Below are positions 25,620-34,848 of a DNA stretch of 64,000 nucleotides, piece after piece. The stretch is from assembly GCF_017115085.1 (NCBI RefSeq), contig NZ_JABXKJ010000164.1, forward strand, positions 31,688-95,687. The letters are read 5' to 3'. A program made the position numbers and the translations under genes. A model generated the notes under the pieces. That model saw nothing but the letters and a program-made list of their open reading frames with translations, did not search any database and was not told the DNA's origin. The stretch comes from Nostoc sp. NMS7. Lineage in GTDB: Bacteria; Cyanobacteriota; Cyanobacteriia; Cyanobacteriales; Nostocaceae. Numbering within the stretch: the stretch's first letter is position 1; each line of letters begins with the position of its first letter.

Positions 25620-28600
25620 TTAATATTCATCTACAAACTGAGGATGAACCCACAGAAATTCGCGGCGTTTGTTCTGCACTCGCACCAAACCACCAAAGCT
25701 AGGATCTTTTTGTTTCAATAGGGCGTGTAATTCTCGCAAAATCGAGCCTTGGGCGCGAATTGCATCACCTTCTAAAAAGGAAGCATCGCCTTTGGACTTC
25801 CCAGTTAATGCCATCTCACTGCCCTTCAAAGTAGATTCAATAGTTTTTTGTCCCAAATCAAGTTGTTTTTCAAAGGCTTTGTAGGTGGTGTCATCCAGCA
25901 TAAACTTAGTTGCCGAACCAGCTACAGGTAATACTAGGCTGAGAGTTCCTGTCAAAAGTTTGAGATAGGGGACTGCCTTGGTGAACCACTCACGGCGCAA
26001 GTCTAATTCATAAACTCCCTTTTTCTTGTCGTCGGGATTTAAGGCTGGAAGAGGTTGACGTGCGTGTTCACACCAGAGAGTAAGTTGAAACTTAGCGCTG
26101 ATCCATTTGGGGCGATCGCCAAATCCTGGTTCAATGGGCTTAAAGCTAAACAAACGTGGTCCATCTTTCGCTTCATCGGTGAACATCTGCATTAGGTCTG
26201 CAAACTGTTGATCAACTTGGCTGAGAATAATACGTTGCTTCTGAGATAATGCCTGAAAGCGTTGTTGATTTCGACTATCTAAGATAATGAAATCTCTGCG
26301 GATGACCTTTAACTCCTCTTTCACGATGCTTCGGAATTGCTTAATGCCAATTACTTGGGATGGGGGCGGAGTCGTGGGTGCGTTATTTAGCAAACAATCA
26401 ATGTTTTGCCATTCATCACATCCTGAAACTGTGCAGAGAAACTCATCATTCTTCTTTTTACTCTTAATTAATTTTTCTACCTCAAATAGTCCGTTTCCAG
26501 GTGTATTTAGGCCGCAAGGTGCAACACAAGAAACCATAACGTTACAACGTAATCCTTCCCAGAAGTTTTCAACTAGCCATTTAATATCTTCTGTGAGATA
26601 GGACAAAAAGCGTTCTGGATAAGCTGCCCGCACTGTAATTTTTACATCAGTGTCCACATACTCCAGCAATGCCCGACCGTTGTAGTCATTGTCAAGCATC
26701 AAACCCCGTTGCCAGTGGATGCTGTCTTCGTAATTTGTCCGCCCTAGTGAGTATTTATGCAACCGAACAATCAACTGGTAAAACAATCCTTCTGCCACTG
26801 CAAACTGTCCCCGACTGTCCACAATGCGGCAGATTTGTACCTGTTGTCTGTCTCCCGCTTCTGGTTGCTCTCCCCAATTGGGTAATCTTTCCGGGCGTGT
26901 ATCAGGGACGAGTTGGGCAATCAGGCTGGTATTGCTAGGTTTTAACTGATCTAATACCACTTTGTAGGAGAGATCAAAGCGTTCCATCAGCCGTAAAAAG
27001 ATGGGATGGAGTTCTTTTGAGTAGCCTTCTTCCCCTGCAAATGGGGGATTGCTCCATAATTCACTGAGATAATCAAATTCGATTAATCCATTTTTGTCAC
27101 GAGTTTTTTTATCATCCAGCACGAAGCTGATCGCTTTTGCCAGCCAGTCGGGTTTGAGGATGACTATATCGCGCAGTGTTGGGTCGTAATGGTAATGGAT
27201 GAAATGCCCCAAGATATGGGAGATGCGAAGGAATAGTTCTGCTTGCTGCTCATCAATTCCCTGTTGGGCGCAGATGGCAATAACATCATCGTAAGGTAAA
27301 TAGGCTTTGTCCCTAGTTTTCAAGATTTCCCGTACCTGTTGCCACTTGGCAGGAACGGAACGCCCGACTTCAGGAAGAGATGCAGCGACACGAGCAATTT
27401 TTTCTTTTAATTCTATCAGCCCGGTGTTATGTGTTGTAATTTCCTGGGGTTTACTGTCTACATGGAAGAAATCAAGCACCGTATCTTTGCCGAATTGATC
27501 CAAAATTTCCTGTCTGTCAATGTCTGGTTGTCGCTGTCCGGGTCCGCCGTGGGTGGCAACTACCAATACTTTGGCATCCGGTTCTCGATTTTTGATTAGC
27601 GTGATCCACTCTTTGACAAAACCTTGCTGGGGTCCTTCCCGTGGTTTCCACACTACCAGATACACGGCTGGCGCACTGAAAAACAACTGGTGTGTTGGTC
27701 GATAAACCCGTTGACCGCCAAAATCCCAACCATTCAAGGTGATTTCTGTGCCACTGTCGGGATCGGTAAGAATTACAGGTTTAATCTCAATCCCGTGAGT
27801 GGTGGGGCGACCTTCCACCCATTCATCACCCCCCAACGCTCCTAACAGGCAACTCTTCCCGACTTCACCCTCACCAACTAGGATTAGTTTGGCTTCATTT
27901 AGTGTTATTTGTTTGTCTGCTTTTGCCCGCAGGTATTCTAAGACGGCTTCAGTGCCTTGTTCATAAGCAGCCGCAAGGTCGGGGTTGAGCGGATTATCGT
28001 CGAGTTCCACAGTCTCTAAGTGCGGAAGTTGTCCTAAAGATGGTGGTAAGTCGGTCAGACTATTGGCATTTAATTCGAGTTTTTGAAGCTGTGTAAATTC
28101 ACCAATCCAATTGGGCAAAAATTGTAATTCACATTGGTAAGCCCATAATCTTCGGAGTTGCTTAAGTTGTCTGAGAGATATTGGAAGTTTTAAGAGCGGG
28201 TTCCCTCCAGACATATAACCTAAACCTAAATGTTGCAGCTGGCTCAGGAATGCGATTGCCTCTGGCAGTTCTGTCAGTTTGTTATTGGTGAGATTCAGTA
28301 TTTGTAACAGAGACAGGGAGGCGATTGCCTCTGGCAGTTCTGTCAGTTGGTTGCTGGAGAGGTAAAGCGTTTGCAACAGAGTCAGGGAGGCGATCGCATC
28401 TGGTATTTCTGTCAGTTGGTTGCTGGAGAGGTCAAGCGTTTGCAACAGAGTCAGGGAGGCGATCGCATCTGGTATTTCTGTCAGTTGGTTGCTGGAGAGG
28501 TAAAGCGTTTGCAACAGAGTTAGGGAAGTGATCGCATCTGGTATTTCTGTCAGTTGGTTGCTGGAGAGGTCAAGCGATTGCAATAGAGTCAGGGAGCCGA

Positions 28601-28922
28601 TCGCATCTGGTATTTCTGTCAGTTGGTTGTTGTAGAGGTTAAGCTCTTGCAACTGAGTCAGGAAGGCGATCGCATCTGGTATTTCTGTCAGTTGGTTGTT
28701 CGAGAGGTTAAGCTCTTGCAACTGAGACAGGGAAGCGATCGCATCTGGTATTTCTGTCAGTTGGTTGTTCGAGAGGTTAAGCTCTTGCAACTGAGACAGG
28801 GAGGCGATCGCTTCTGGTACCTCAGTGAGTTCCATATTGCTGAGATCGAGTTCTGTTGCTCCCTCTTGCCGTGCCTTTTCAATACGCTGCTCCGCTTTCT
28901 GATAAGCCTGATCTCTTGCCAT
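25620..28922 (-). CDS. LRR-Roc-COR (Roco) GTPase
   Basis: 1100 aa. Leucine-rich repeats of 23 residues (consensus LTEIPDAIASLTLLQTLDLSSNQ without gaps; about residues 22-330) are followed by a Roc GTPase domain (P-loop LVGEGEVGKS near 350, switch NGWDFGGQRVY, VVATHGG as the G4-like motif), a COR domain (about 510-760) and a C-terminal region of about 340 residues that I do not recognise. Roco proteins are dimeric GTPases; bacterial members lack a settled role. There is no signal peptide or membrane segment. It lies distal to the Tn7-like remnants and before a lone matching terminus at 29542, so it may be former transposon cargo. Confidence 0.9.
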   Translation of the reverse strand: MARDQAYQKAEQRIEKARQEGATELDLSNMELTEVPEAIASLSQLQELNLSNNQLTEIPDAIASLSQLQELNLSNNQLTEIPDAIAFLTQLQELNLYNNQLTEIPDAIGSLTLLQSLDLSSNQLTEIPDAITSLTLLQTLYLSSNQLTEIPDAIASLTLLQTLDLSSNQLTEIPDAIASLTLLQTLYLSSNQLTELPEAIASLSLLQILNLTNNKLTELPEAIAFLSQLQHLGLGYMSGGNPLLKLPISLRQLKQLRRLWAYQCELQFLPNWIGEFTQLQKLELNANSLTDLPPSLGQLPHLETVELDDNPLNPDLAAAYEQGTEAVLEYLRAKADKQITLNEAKLILVGEGEVGKSCLLGALGGDEWVEGRPTTHGIEIKPVILTDPDSGTEITLNGWDFGGQRVYRPTHQLFFSAPAVYLVVWKPREGPQQGFVKEWITLIKNREPDAKVLVVATHGGPGQRQPDIDRQEILDQFGKDTVLDFFHVDSKPQEITTHNTGLIELKEKIARVAASLPEVGRSVPAKWQQVREILKTRDKAYLPYDDVIAICAQQGIDEQQAELFLRISHILGHFIHYHYDPTLRDIVILKPDWLAKAISFVLDDKKTRDKNGLIEFDYLSELWSNPPFAGEEGYSKELHPIFLRLMERFDLSYKVVLDQLKPSNTSLIAQLVPDTRPERLPNWGEQPEAGDRQQVQICRIVDSRGQFAVAEGLFYQLIVRLHKYSLGRTNYEDSIHWQRGLMLDNDYNGRALLEYVDTDVKITVRAAYPERFLSYLTEDIKWLVENFWEGLRCNVMVSCVAPCGLNTPGNGLFEVEKLIKSKKKNDEFLCTVSGCDEWQNIDCLLNNAPTTPPPSQVIGIKQFRSIVKEELKVIRRDFIILDSRNQQRFQALSQKQRIILSQVDQQFADLMQMFTDEAKDGPRLFSFKPIEPGFGDRPKWISAKFQLTLWCEHARQPLPALNPDDKKKGVYELDLRREWFTKAVPYLKLLTGTLSLVLPVAGSATKFMLDDTTYKAFEKQLDLGQKTIESTLKGSEMALTGKSKGDASFLEGDAIRAQGSILRELHALLKQKDPSFGGLVRVQNKRREFLWVHPQFVDEY
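28240..28850. repeat. 69-bp DNA repeats coding for the LRR units
   Basis: About nine near-identical 69-bp units (GCGATCGCATCTGGTATTTC, TGTCAGTTGGTTG) encode 23-residue leucine-rich repeats. High nucleotide identity between neighbours indicates recent duplication or gene conversion, and HIP1 octamers sit inside the units. Confidence 0.8.
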
Positions 28923-29267
28923 GACTAAATCCTTTCTCTCACTACCAAAATCGGAATAATAGCTAGATTTTTCTGGTTAACAGCCCATACAGTAAATTTA
29001 GCCAGAAAATCTTAGCCTAACATTCCAACAAACGGCGAACAACGCTACGGATAAAAATTAATTGACTTGCTGAAAAATAAAATATATGCAGATGAGGGCG
29101 ATCGCATTTTTGAAATGGTGCGATCGCGCTTGTACATTAACTCAATGCGTGGAACGATGGTTAAAGTTAAGTATCTCTGCAAAATTAATTTCTTATTTTT
29201 CCATAATGACGATTGGTAAGCATTTGATTCGCTTGGGAATTCTCCAAATTTACTTAGTGCAACCTGT

Positions 29268-29397
29268 GAACCTATCCCACTAATAATATTTGTGCTATAA
29301 AGCTTAAGCTTATTGACGAACTGAAAACGAAAAATTCAGGTTTTCAAGCACATTTTACAAAAAGAAGTAGGGATTTTTAGAATAGTGGGATAGGTTC
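29268..29397. mobile_element. MITE-like element, GAACCTATCCCACTA termini
   Basis: Perfect 15-bp terminal inverted repeats GAACCTATCCCACTA (29268-29282) and TAGTGGGATAGGTTC (29383-29397) enclose 100 bp without coding capacity. A third copy of the terminus is at 46081-46095. Confidence 0.7.
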
Positions 29398-29513
29398 GTG
29401 CGATCGCATCCCTCGCTTTCCTCAAGCTGTTGATTCAGCTTTGCACTTGGGATGCGATCGCCACTAAATCTTGGAGCAAATATTCCCAAATCCTTACAGG
29501 GAAGTCGTTTGCG

Positions 29514-29542
29514 AAATTGTACAACTTTTTTAGTTGTTTACA
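29514..29542. mobile_element. Lone Tn7-like left-end terminus
   Basis: AAATTGTACAACTTTTTTAG then TTGTTTACA. Reversed, it reads TGTAAACAACTAAAAAAGTT followed by GTACAATTT, matching the ends and inner boxes of the elements behind glmS, in the same orientation as their distal ends. Only one box is seen and no TSD partner was found. It ends five bases before the DUF4160 start codon. Confidence 0.6.
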
Positions 29543-29546
29543 TGTA

Positions 29547-29807
29547 ATGCCAGAAATTAGCCGTTTTCTAGGAATTATTATCACCATGTATTATAATGAC
29601 CATCCACCCCCACATTTCCACGTTCGCTATAATCAACAAAAAGCGATTATTAATATCGAAACATTATCGATATTAGAAGGAAAACTGTCTTCAAGAGTAT
29701 TAGCATTTGTACTTGAATGGGCAAACTTACATAAAACAGAATTGATGGAAAACTGGGAAAAAGCTAGACGGAATAATCCTGTAGAAAAAATCGAACCACT
29801 GGAGTAA
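29547..29807 (+). CDS. DUF4160 protein
   Basis: 86 aa from the ATG at 29547 (MPEISRFLGIIITMYYNDH); an upstream open frame to 29430 runs through a repeat and is ignored. PPHFHVRYNQQKAIINIETL and FVLEWANLHKTELMENWEKA are hallmarks of DUF4160. It is nearly always followed, as here, by a DUF2442 gene; the pair is suspected to be a toxin-antitoxin-like or small regulatory module without a proven function. The start codon lies directly beyond a Tn7-like terminus, so its native promoter may be gone. Confidence 0.85.
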   Translation: MPEISRFLGIIITMYYNDHPPPHFHVRYNQQKAIINIETLSILEGKLSSRVLAFVLEWANLHKTELMENWEKARRNNPVEKIEPLE

Positions 29808-29810
29808 ATC

Positions 29811-30095
29811 ATGCTCAAAGATATTATTGCAGTCGAACCGAGAGAAGGTTATCAACTATACCTCAAGTTTGAAGACGACAAACAAGGAATTATTGATATT
29901 AGTAAAATAATCCCCTTTACAGGTATTTTTGCACCACTAGAAGATATTAACTATTTCAAACAAGTAAAAATCAACCCTGAGTGGGGAACGATTTACTGGG
30001 AAAATGGCGCAGATTTTGACCCCGATGTACTTTATGCAGAAATTACAGGGGAAGCAATTAGTAATTATCAATTTACGGAAACAGCTAGTGAATAG
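29811..30095 (+). CDS. DUF2442 protein
   Basis: 94 aa. LKDIIAVEPREGYQLYLKFE, KQGIIDISKIIPFTGIFAPL and WENGADFDPDVLYAE match DUF2442. It starts 3 bp after the DUF4160 stop, so the two are translationally coupled. The function is unknown; the DUF2442 fold is a small beta-rich domain seen with DUF4160 in many cyanobacteria. Confidence 0.85.
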   Translation: MLKDIIAVEPREGYQLYLKFEDDKQGIIDISKIIPFTGIFAPLEDINYFKQVKINPEWGTIYWENGADFDPDVLYAEITGEAISNYQFTETASE

Positions 30096-30183
30096 CCGTC
30101 AATTATGCAAGGTATCGGTCAAGGAGTACAACCATGAAAGTTACAGTGTGGGATGCGGAAATTATCAAAAGGAATTCTGTTTG

Positions 30184-31104
30184 TTAAGAACGCCGGACAT
30201 TCAAGCAACACCATTCTTTTCGTTTCCACAGGGTAGCCACGATCCAACCATTTTGTTCTAAAGCATCAGCAACAGCTTTAGATTGTTCTAGTAAAATACC
30301 ACTGAAAATTGCCCAAGTCTCAGGTTTAGCGATCGCACTCATTTCTGGAACCAACTCAATAATCACGTCAGCCAAAATATTGCAAACGATACCGTCAATT
30401 GGTTGAGAAACCAGTTGTGTCAAAACGTCTACACTTCCCAGTGCAGGTAGTAAACGTTCTGGGCTAATGTCGTTTAAGGTGCGATTGCTGATAGTTGATT
30501 GCACCGCAAAAGGGTCATTATCCACTGCATAGACTTTCTCGGCTCCCAGTAGCAGCGCCCCAATGGAAAGGATACCAGAACCACAGCCAATATCCGCAAT
30601 TACCATATCTTCATGTTTGCCACTATTACCCACAAACGACTGAGAAACTCCACTCAGCCGCATTTCTAAAGATTCCAAACATAGCTGAGTGGTGGCATGG
30701 TTGCCCGTACCAAATGCTACACCAGGGTCAAGACGAATCACTAACCGTTCCGTTGTTTCTGGTAATGGTAGCCAAGCGGGGTTGATCAGGAAGCGATCGC
30801 CTATTTCCTGCGGATGCCAATATTGTTTCCAGCTAGTCGCCCAATCTTCCTCATCAATTAACTGCCATTGCAGGGAGGGAGATGAAACTCCTACACAGAG
30901 GGCATCTTGACGCAGCCACAGCGACAGCGCTGCCAAATCTAGTAGCTGTGTTTGAATTGTCGGCAAGTAAGCTCTTACTAAAGATGAATTTCCTTTGTTT
31001 TCACTAGCTGTACCACGACAGCCAAAATCTTCCAGTCGCCAAAAGATTGAATCTTCTAGGTCTGGTTCACATAAAATCTGTAGTTCCCACCAAGTGTTTG
31101 CCAT
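30184..31104 (-). CDS. prmA: Ribosomal protein L11 methyltransferase
   Basis: 306 aa. The N-terminal substrate-recognition domain ([20 protein letters not shown]) is followed by a class I SAM methyltransferase domain ([54 protein letters not shown]). It trimethylates lysines and the N-terminus of L11. It lies downstream of serA on the same strand, the common cyanobacterial serA-prmA order, though 270 bp of repeats separate them here. Confidence 0.95.
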   Translation of the reverse strand: MANTWWELQILCEPDLEDSIFWRLEDFGCRGTASENKGNSSLVRAYLPTIQTQLLDLAALSLWLRQDALCVGVSSPSLQWQLIDEEDWATSWKQYWHPQEIGDRFLINPAWLPLPETTERLVIRLDPGVAFGTGNHATTQLCLESLEMRLSGVSQSFVGNSGKHEDMVIADIGCGSGILSIGALLLGAEKVYAVDNDPFAVQSTISNRTLNDISPERLLPALGSVDVLTQLVSQPIDGIVCNILADVIIELVPEMSAIAKPETWAIFSGILLEQSKAVADALEQNGWIVATLWKRKEWCCLNVRRS

Positions 31105-31109
31105 ATAAT

Positions 31110-31374
31110 TTTAGATTTTAGATTTTAGACTTCGGTATGAGCGCTCAGTCGAACGCTTTTAAATTTTAGATTGGGGACTAGGTAATGGTTAATGACCAAT
31201 GCGAAAAACAATGAACAGTTAGCCATTACCAATCCAAAATCCAAAATCGTTCGACTGAGCGACTTGCCTTGAGCGAACGCGTAGCGCGATGCCCTGAGCT
31301 TGCCGTTCGCGGAGCGTCTCGTAGAGAAGGGTCTCGTAGAAAAGCCGAAAGGAGCCGAAGTCCGAAATCCAAAA
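31110..31374. repeat. Repeat cluster between serA and prmA
   Basis: TTTTAGATTTTAGATTTTAGA, AATCCAAAATCCAAAATCG, and a TCTCGTAGAGA-family block (about 31255-31350) with TGCCCTGAGCTTGCCGTTCGC. No gene is seen. It may affect serA-prmA cotranscription. Confidence 0.65.
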
Positions 31375-32955
31375 TTAGAGAGTTACTGTGTACGCGTCCC
31401 GAATGCCAGGGACTTTTATAATCTCATCCAAAATGCCCTCAGGTAAAGGATCATCTATACTCAGAGCCATTACAGCATCACCACGGACGATTTTACGACC
31501 TACTTGCATGCTGGCAATATTCACATTAAAACTGCCGAGTAGGGAACCAAGTTTGCCGATAATCCCCGGCATATCGCGGTGCAGGGTAAACAACATATAT
31601 TTGCTGGGTGGGACGTTAATCGGGAAACCGTCAACGTCGGTGAGGTGGATTTCCCGCTCACCCAACAACGCACCTGTGACAGAATGAGTACCTAAAGTAC
31701 CCGTAGCTTCTAGATGAAGCGTTCCAGCATAGTCTCGAATCGAAGCATCGCGGGTTTCAATCACCCGAATTCCGCGTTCTTTGGCTTCTATGCTGGCATT
31801 TACGTAATTTACTCGTTCCCGCAAAGCTTGGTAAAGTAATCCTTTTAGCGCAGCCACTACCAAAGGCTGACTTTTGTTGGTCGCTAGTTCACCTTGCAGT
31901 CGCACAGTGAGTGTTTCCACCCGTCCGCCAGCTAGCTGTCCCACCAGATTACCTAGAGTTTCTGCTAGTTGCATATAGGGTTTGAGTTCTTCCAACACAT
32001 CGGGGCCGAGTCCGGGAATGTTGACGGCGGAACGTGCTGGTAGTCCTAAAAGTACATCCCGAATTTGTTCGGCAACATCAATGGCCACATTCACTTGAGC
32101 TTCCGTGGTCGAGGCTCCTAAATGGGGGGTGAGGATGATTTCTTTACCTAGCGATCGCAACTCAGATTCACCCAGTGGTTCTGACTCGAACACATCCAAG
32201 GCTGCACCCCCGATTGTACCAGCTTTCAGAGCTGCTGCTAAAGCTACTTCATCAATGATCCCACCACGAGCGCAGTTGATAATCCGGGCTGTGGGTTTCA
32301 TTTTTGCCAGAGTTGTGGCATTGATTAAGTGGGTAGTTTCTGGGGTTTTGGGGATGTGTAAAGTGATATAGTCTGCTTGCCGGAAGAGTAAATCTAGCTC
32401 GACTAACTGACAGCCAAGCTGTTCGGCTCGGTCTGTAGAAATAAAAGGGTCATAAGCTAGGAGTTTCATCCCCATTGCCTTAGCTACAGAGGCAACATGG
32501 GAGCCAATTTTACCCAAACCGACAACGCCGAGAGTTTTTTTGTAGACTTCTGCGCCGACAAAGCTATTGCGATCCCATGCACCGCGTTTCACCGAAGCGT
32601 TAGCATCAGGGATGTGGCGAGACAAAGCCAAAATCATCGCTAGCGCATGTTCGGCGGCGGCAATTGTGTTTCCCTCTGGAGAATTGACTACCACAATTCC
32701 CCGGCGTGTGGCAGCAGGAACATCTACATTATCCACACCCACACCAGCACGACCGATGATTTTTAGCTGAGTGCCGGCTTCAATGATTTCTTGAGTAACG
32801 CGTGTACTAGAGCGAATCATCAGCGCGTCATACTCACCAATAATTTCCAGCAGTTCGGCTGGTTTTAGACCTAGTTTGACATCAACGGTAGCAACTTGCG
32901 AAAGAATGTCAATTCCAGCTTGGTCAATAGAATCAGAGACAAGAACCTTAGACAT
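31375..32955 (-). CDS. serA: D-3-phosphoglycerate dehydrogenase
   Basis: 526 aa, the long form. The substrate domain and NAD-binding Rossmann domain carry GVVGLGKIGSHVASVAKAMG, NCARGGIIDE and the catalytic His in LTPHLGASTTEA. An intervening (allosteric) domain and a C-terminal ACT domain (MLFTLHRDMPGIIGKLGSLL) follow. It catalyses the first step of serine synthesis from 3-phosphoglycerate; the ACT domain is the likely serine sensor. Cytoplasmic. Confidence 0.96.
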   Translation of the reverse strand: MSKVLVSDSIDQAGIDILSQVATVDVKLGLKPAELLEIIGEYDALMIRSSTRVTQEIIEAGTQLKIIGRAGVGVDNVDVPAATRRGIVVVNSPEGNTIAAAEHALAMILALSRHIPDANASVKRGAWDRNSFVGAEVYKKTLGVVGLGKIGSHVASVAKAMGMKLLAYDPFISTDRAEQLGCQLVELDLLFRQADYITLHIPKTPETTHLINATTLAKMKPTARIINCARGGIIDEVALAAALKAGTIGGAALDVFESEPLGESELRSLGKEIILTPHLGASTTEAQVNVAIDVAEQIRDVLLGLPARSAVNIPGLGPDVLEELKPYMQLAETLGNLVGQLAGGRVETLTVRLQGELATNKSQPLVVAALKGLLYQALRERVNYVNASIEAKERGIRVIETRDASIRDYAGTLHLEATGTLGTHSVTGALLGEREIHLTDVDGFPINVPPSKYMLFTLHRDMPGIIGKLGSLLGSFNVNIASMQVGRKIVRGDAVMALSIDDPLPEGILDEIIKVPGIRDAYTVTL

Positions 32956-33899
32956 GATTATTTCATTTAAAGCTACAGGTTTTGCTGCACAAGACTTTTT
33001 AGTTTAGTCTTTATCTGCCGCAATTCAGCAAAAATTATTCGTTTTAATATCAACTTAACCTTTACTTACGCTGCGTGCTGATGGTATCGAAGCATGAGTT
33101 GCTTCCGGTGGGTACTGCCTCCTAAGTATTTGAACATGAGTGGCTGTTTGTACACCTTGTCGCTAAATATAAAGCATAAAAAACTCCACCCACAAGGGGA
33201 TGGATTTTTTGGGCATGGGGAATGGGGCATAGGGCATGGGGAAGAAGTTACCAATGCCCTATGCCCCAAGCGGCGGGGGAGCAACCTCGTCCACCCACTC
33301 AAGGGAGTTGAGTTTCCCGCCGCTTTCAATGAATAGCACTAAGCACCTATATATTTATTAATAGTTAAGAGTTACCAAAATTTTATTGGCTTAAGCAACT
33401 TCCTTGGATTGGGCTGCAACTTTAGCTGAGGCAATACTCTGCACAACCACCAAAGGAGCCAGTAACTATTATATCTATCGAATCTTGGGCGTTTCTCATA
33501 CCATAAGTGGTATCTTTTAGTCAAAGCAAAACATTGCATCATCAAGATAATTCGATTGTGACAATTAGAATTTAGGCATCAATTGACACTCTCAGAACTA
33601 AAGCCACTGAGATTATACAGACAGAATTAGTTTAATCTAATTCTCGTTACGATGGTATATTTGCCATTTGCTTCTTAGCTTAATTCTTGGGGTAAGAAAT
33701 TGATGTGAGGAGTTTTTAGAGATTCTGTTCTTCAGGGCAAACGCATCTAAATTACTCTTGCTCACAATTAACGTTAAAATAATTCATAATGACGCTCTCT
33801 ACGAGACGCTAAAAGCGTAGCTTGCTTCTCTGTAAGAGTACGATGACTCGCTAATGCTTCTCTACCAGACGCTACGCTAACGTAATTCGTAATTAAAAA
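32956..33899. other. Gene-poor 0.94-kb gap
   Basis: Contains a hairpin-like CTCCACCC/GGGGATGGA with T6 (about 33183-33210), GGGGCATGGGGA short repeats, and a TCTCTACGAGACGCT repeat block (33790-33885). On the minus strand 33391-33474 reads as a possible C-terminal peptide (LLAPLVVVQSIASAKVAAQS, KEVA, stop) preceded by TAG; this may be a gene scrap. I see no complete gene. Confidence 0.4.
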
Positions 33900-34826
33900 C
33901 TATTGCTTTTTAGGAATAACGTTTCTGATTCCACTTTTACTACCAACAGTATCATCTTTGTAACGAGGGATAATATGAATACTGGCGTGCATAATATTTT
34001 GACCGGCGGCTCGATTGATATTCATTCCTACATTAAAACCATCAGGCTCAAATTCCGTTTTGAGAATTTCTTGTACTTTGTTCACCATAAACCAGCAAGC
34101 AGATTGCTCTTTCAATGGTAGTTCAAAATAACTGCTAACATGACGTTTGGGAATAATCAAAACATGGCCTTTACTTATAGGATAGCCATCAAAGATAGCA
34201 TAAGCAGTTGCGGATTCAGTTAATAGTTTGAGGCTTTTATGAGGATTACAGAATATACAATAATTAGATGAATTTCGCTGATGAGTATAGTGAAGATACT
34301 CATATAATTCCCGATGTTCATCTAAAAAAACTGAAGGAAAGGGAAGTTTGACAATACATTGATAGGTAGGCTTTTTATGGACATAATGTTCTCGAAAACC
34401 TTCCTTTTTGATATGCCTTCTTACGGCATAATAAGCTTTACCTCCTGGTTTTAATAAATGTGATATCTCCATAAGAACATTAGTTTGTTCTTCAGTAAAT
34501 AAAACATTTAAAACATAAAAGCAAATTATTGTATCGAATTTATTATCAGGATATTCTGCAAAATAATAAGGGTCATAACCTGTAATATCACAACCTTTTT
34601 GGCGCAATATTTTAACATCATTACCAAAGCCACAACCAAAGTCTAGTATTTTGCCTTGTAGCAGGTTTTGATTTAATAAAAACTGTGCAGGAAATGATAG
34701 ATAACTTCTTTCGATCGCAGTAAGATGGGTGAACTGATTTTTTTGCTGTTTCATGGAATTTTGGTGCTGATTTCTCAAAAACTGCGCCAGTGCTGATGAT
34801 GGAAATGTGCGGCGTGCAGGCATCAA
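33900..34826 (-). CDS. SAM methyltransferase-HIT domain fusion
   Basis: 308 aa; likely starts are the ATG at 34823 or the ATG near 34754 (MKQQKNQFTH). The N-terminal class I methyltransferase (about 55-165; GKILDFGCGFGNDV, FDTIICFYVLNVLFTEEQ) is followed by a HIT domain (about 200-305; CIFCNPHKS, ISKGHVLIIPKRHVSSYF, then MHASIHIIPRY). HIT enzymes hydrolyse or transfer nucleotides through the middle His of H-x-H-x-H; here that position is Ser (AGT), so hydrolase activity is doubtful. It lies 22 bp behind gatD, probably cotranscribed. Confidence 0.8.
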   Translation of the reverse strand: MMPARRTFPSSALAQFLRNQHQNSMKQQKNQFTHLTAIERSYLSFPAQFLLNQNLLQGKILDFGCGFGNDVKILRQKGCDITGYDPYYFAEYPDNKFDTIICFYVLNVLFTEEQTNVLMEISHLLKPGGKAYYAVRRHIKKEGFREHYVHKKPTYQCIVKLPFPSVFLDEHRELYEYLHYTHQRNSSNYCIFCNPHKSLKLLTESATAYAIFDGYPISKGHVLIIPKRHVSSYFELPLKEQSACWFMVNKVQEILKTEFEPDGFNVGMNINRAAGQNIMHASIHIIPRYKDDTVGSKSGIRNVIPKKQ

Positions 34827-34848
34827 AGTATTATATTAGTCAGCAATT

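Noticed and set aside
30134..30186. Small ORF after DUF2442 ([17 protein letters not shown])
   Set aside because: 17 codons only; it could be a scrap of a gene, but nothing supports it as functional.
33066..33329. 87-aa minus-strand frame in the serA upstream gap
   Set aside because: Most of it is translated short repeats (SPCPMPHSPCP); the last 23 residues look more normal but are too short to support a gene.
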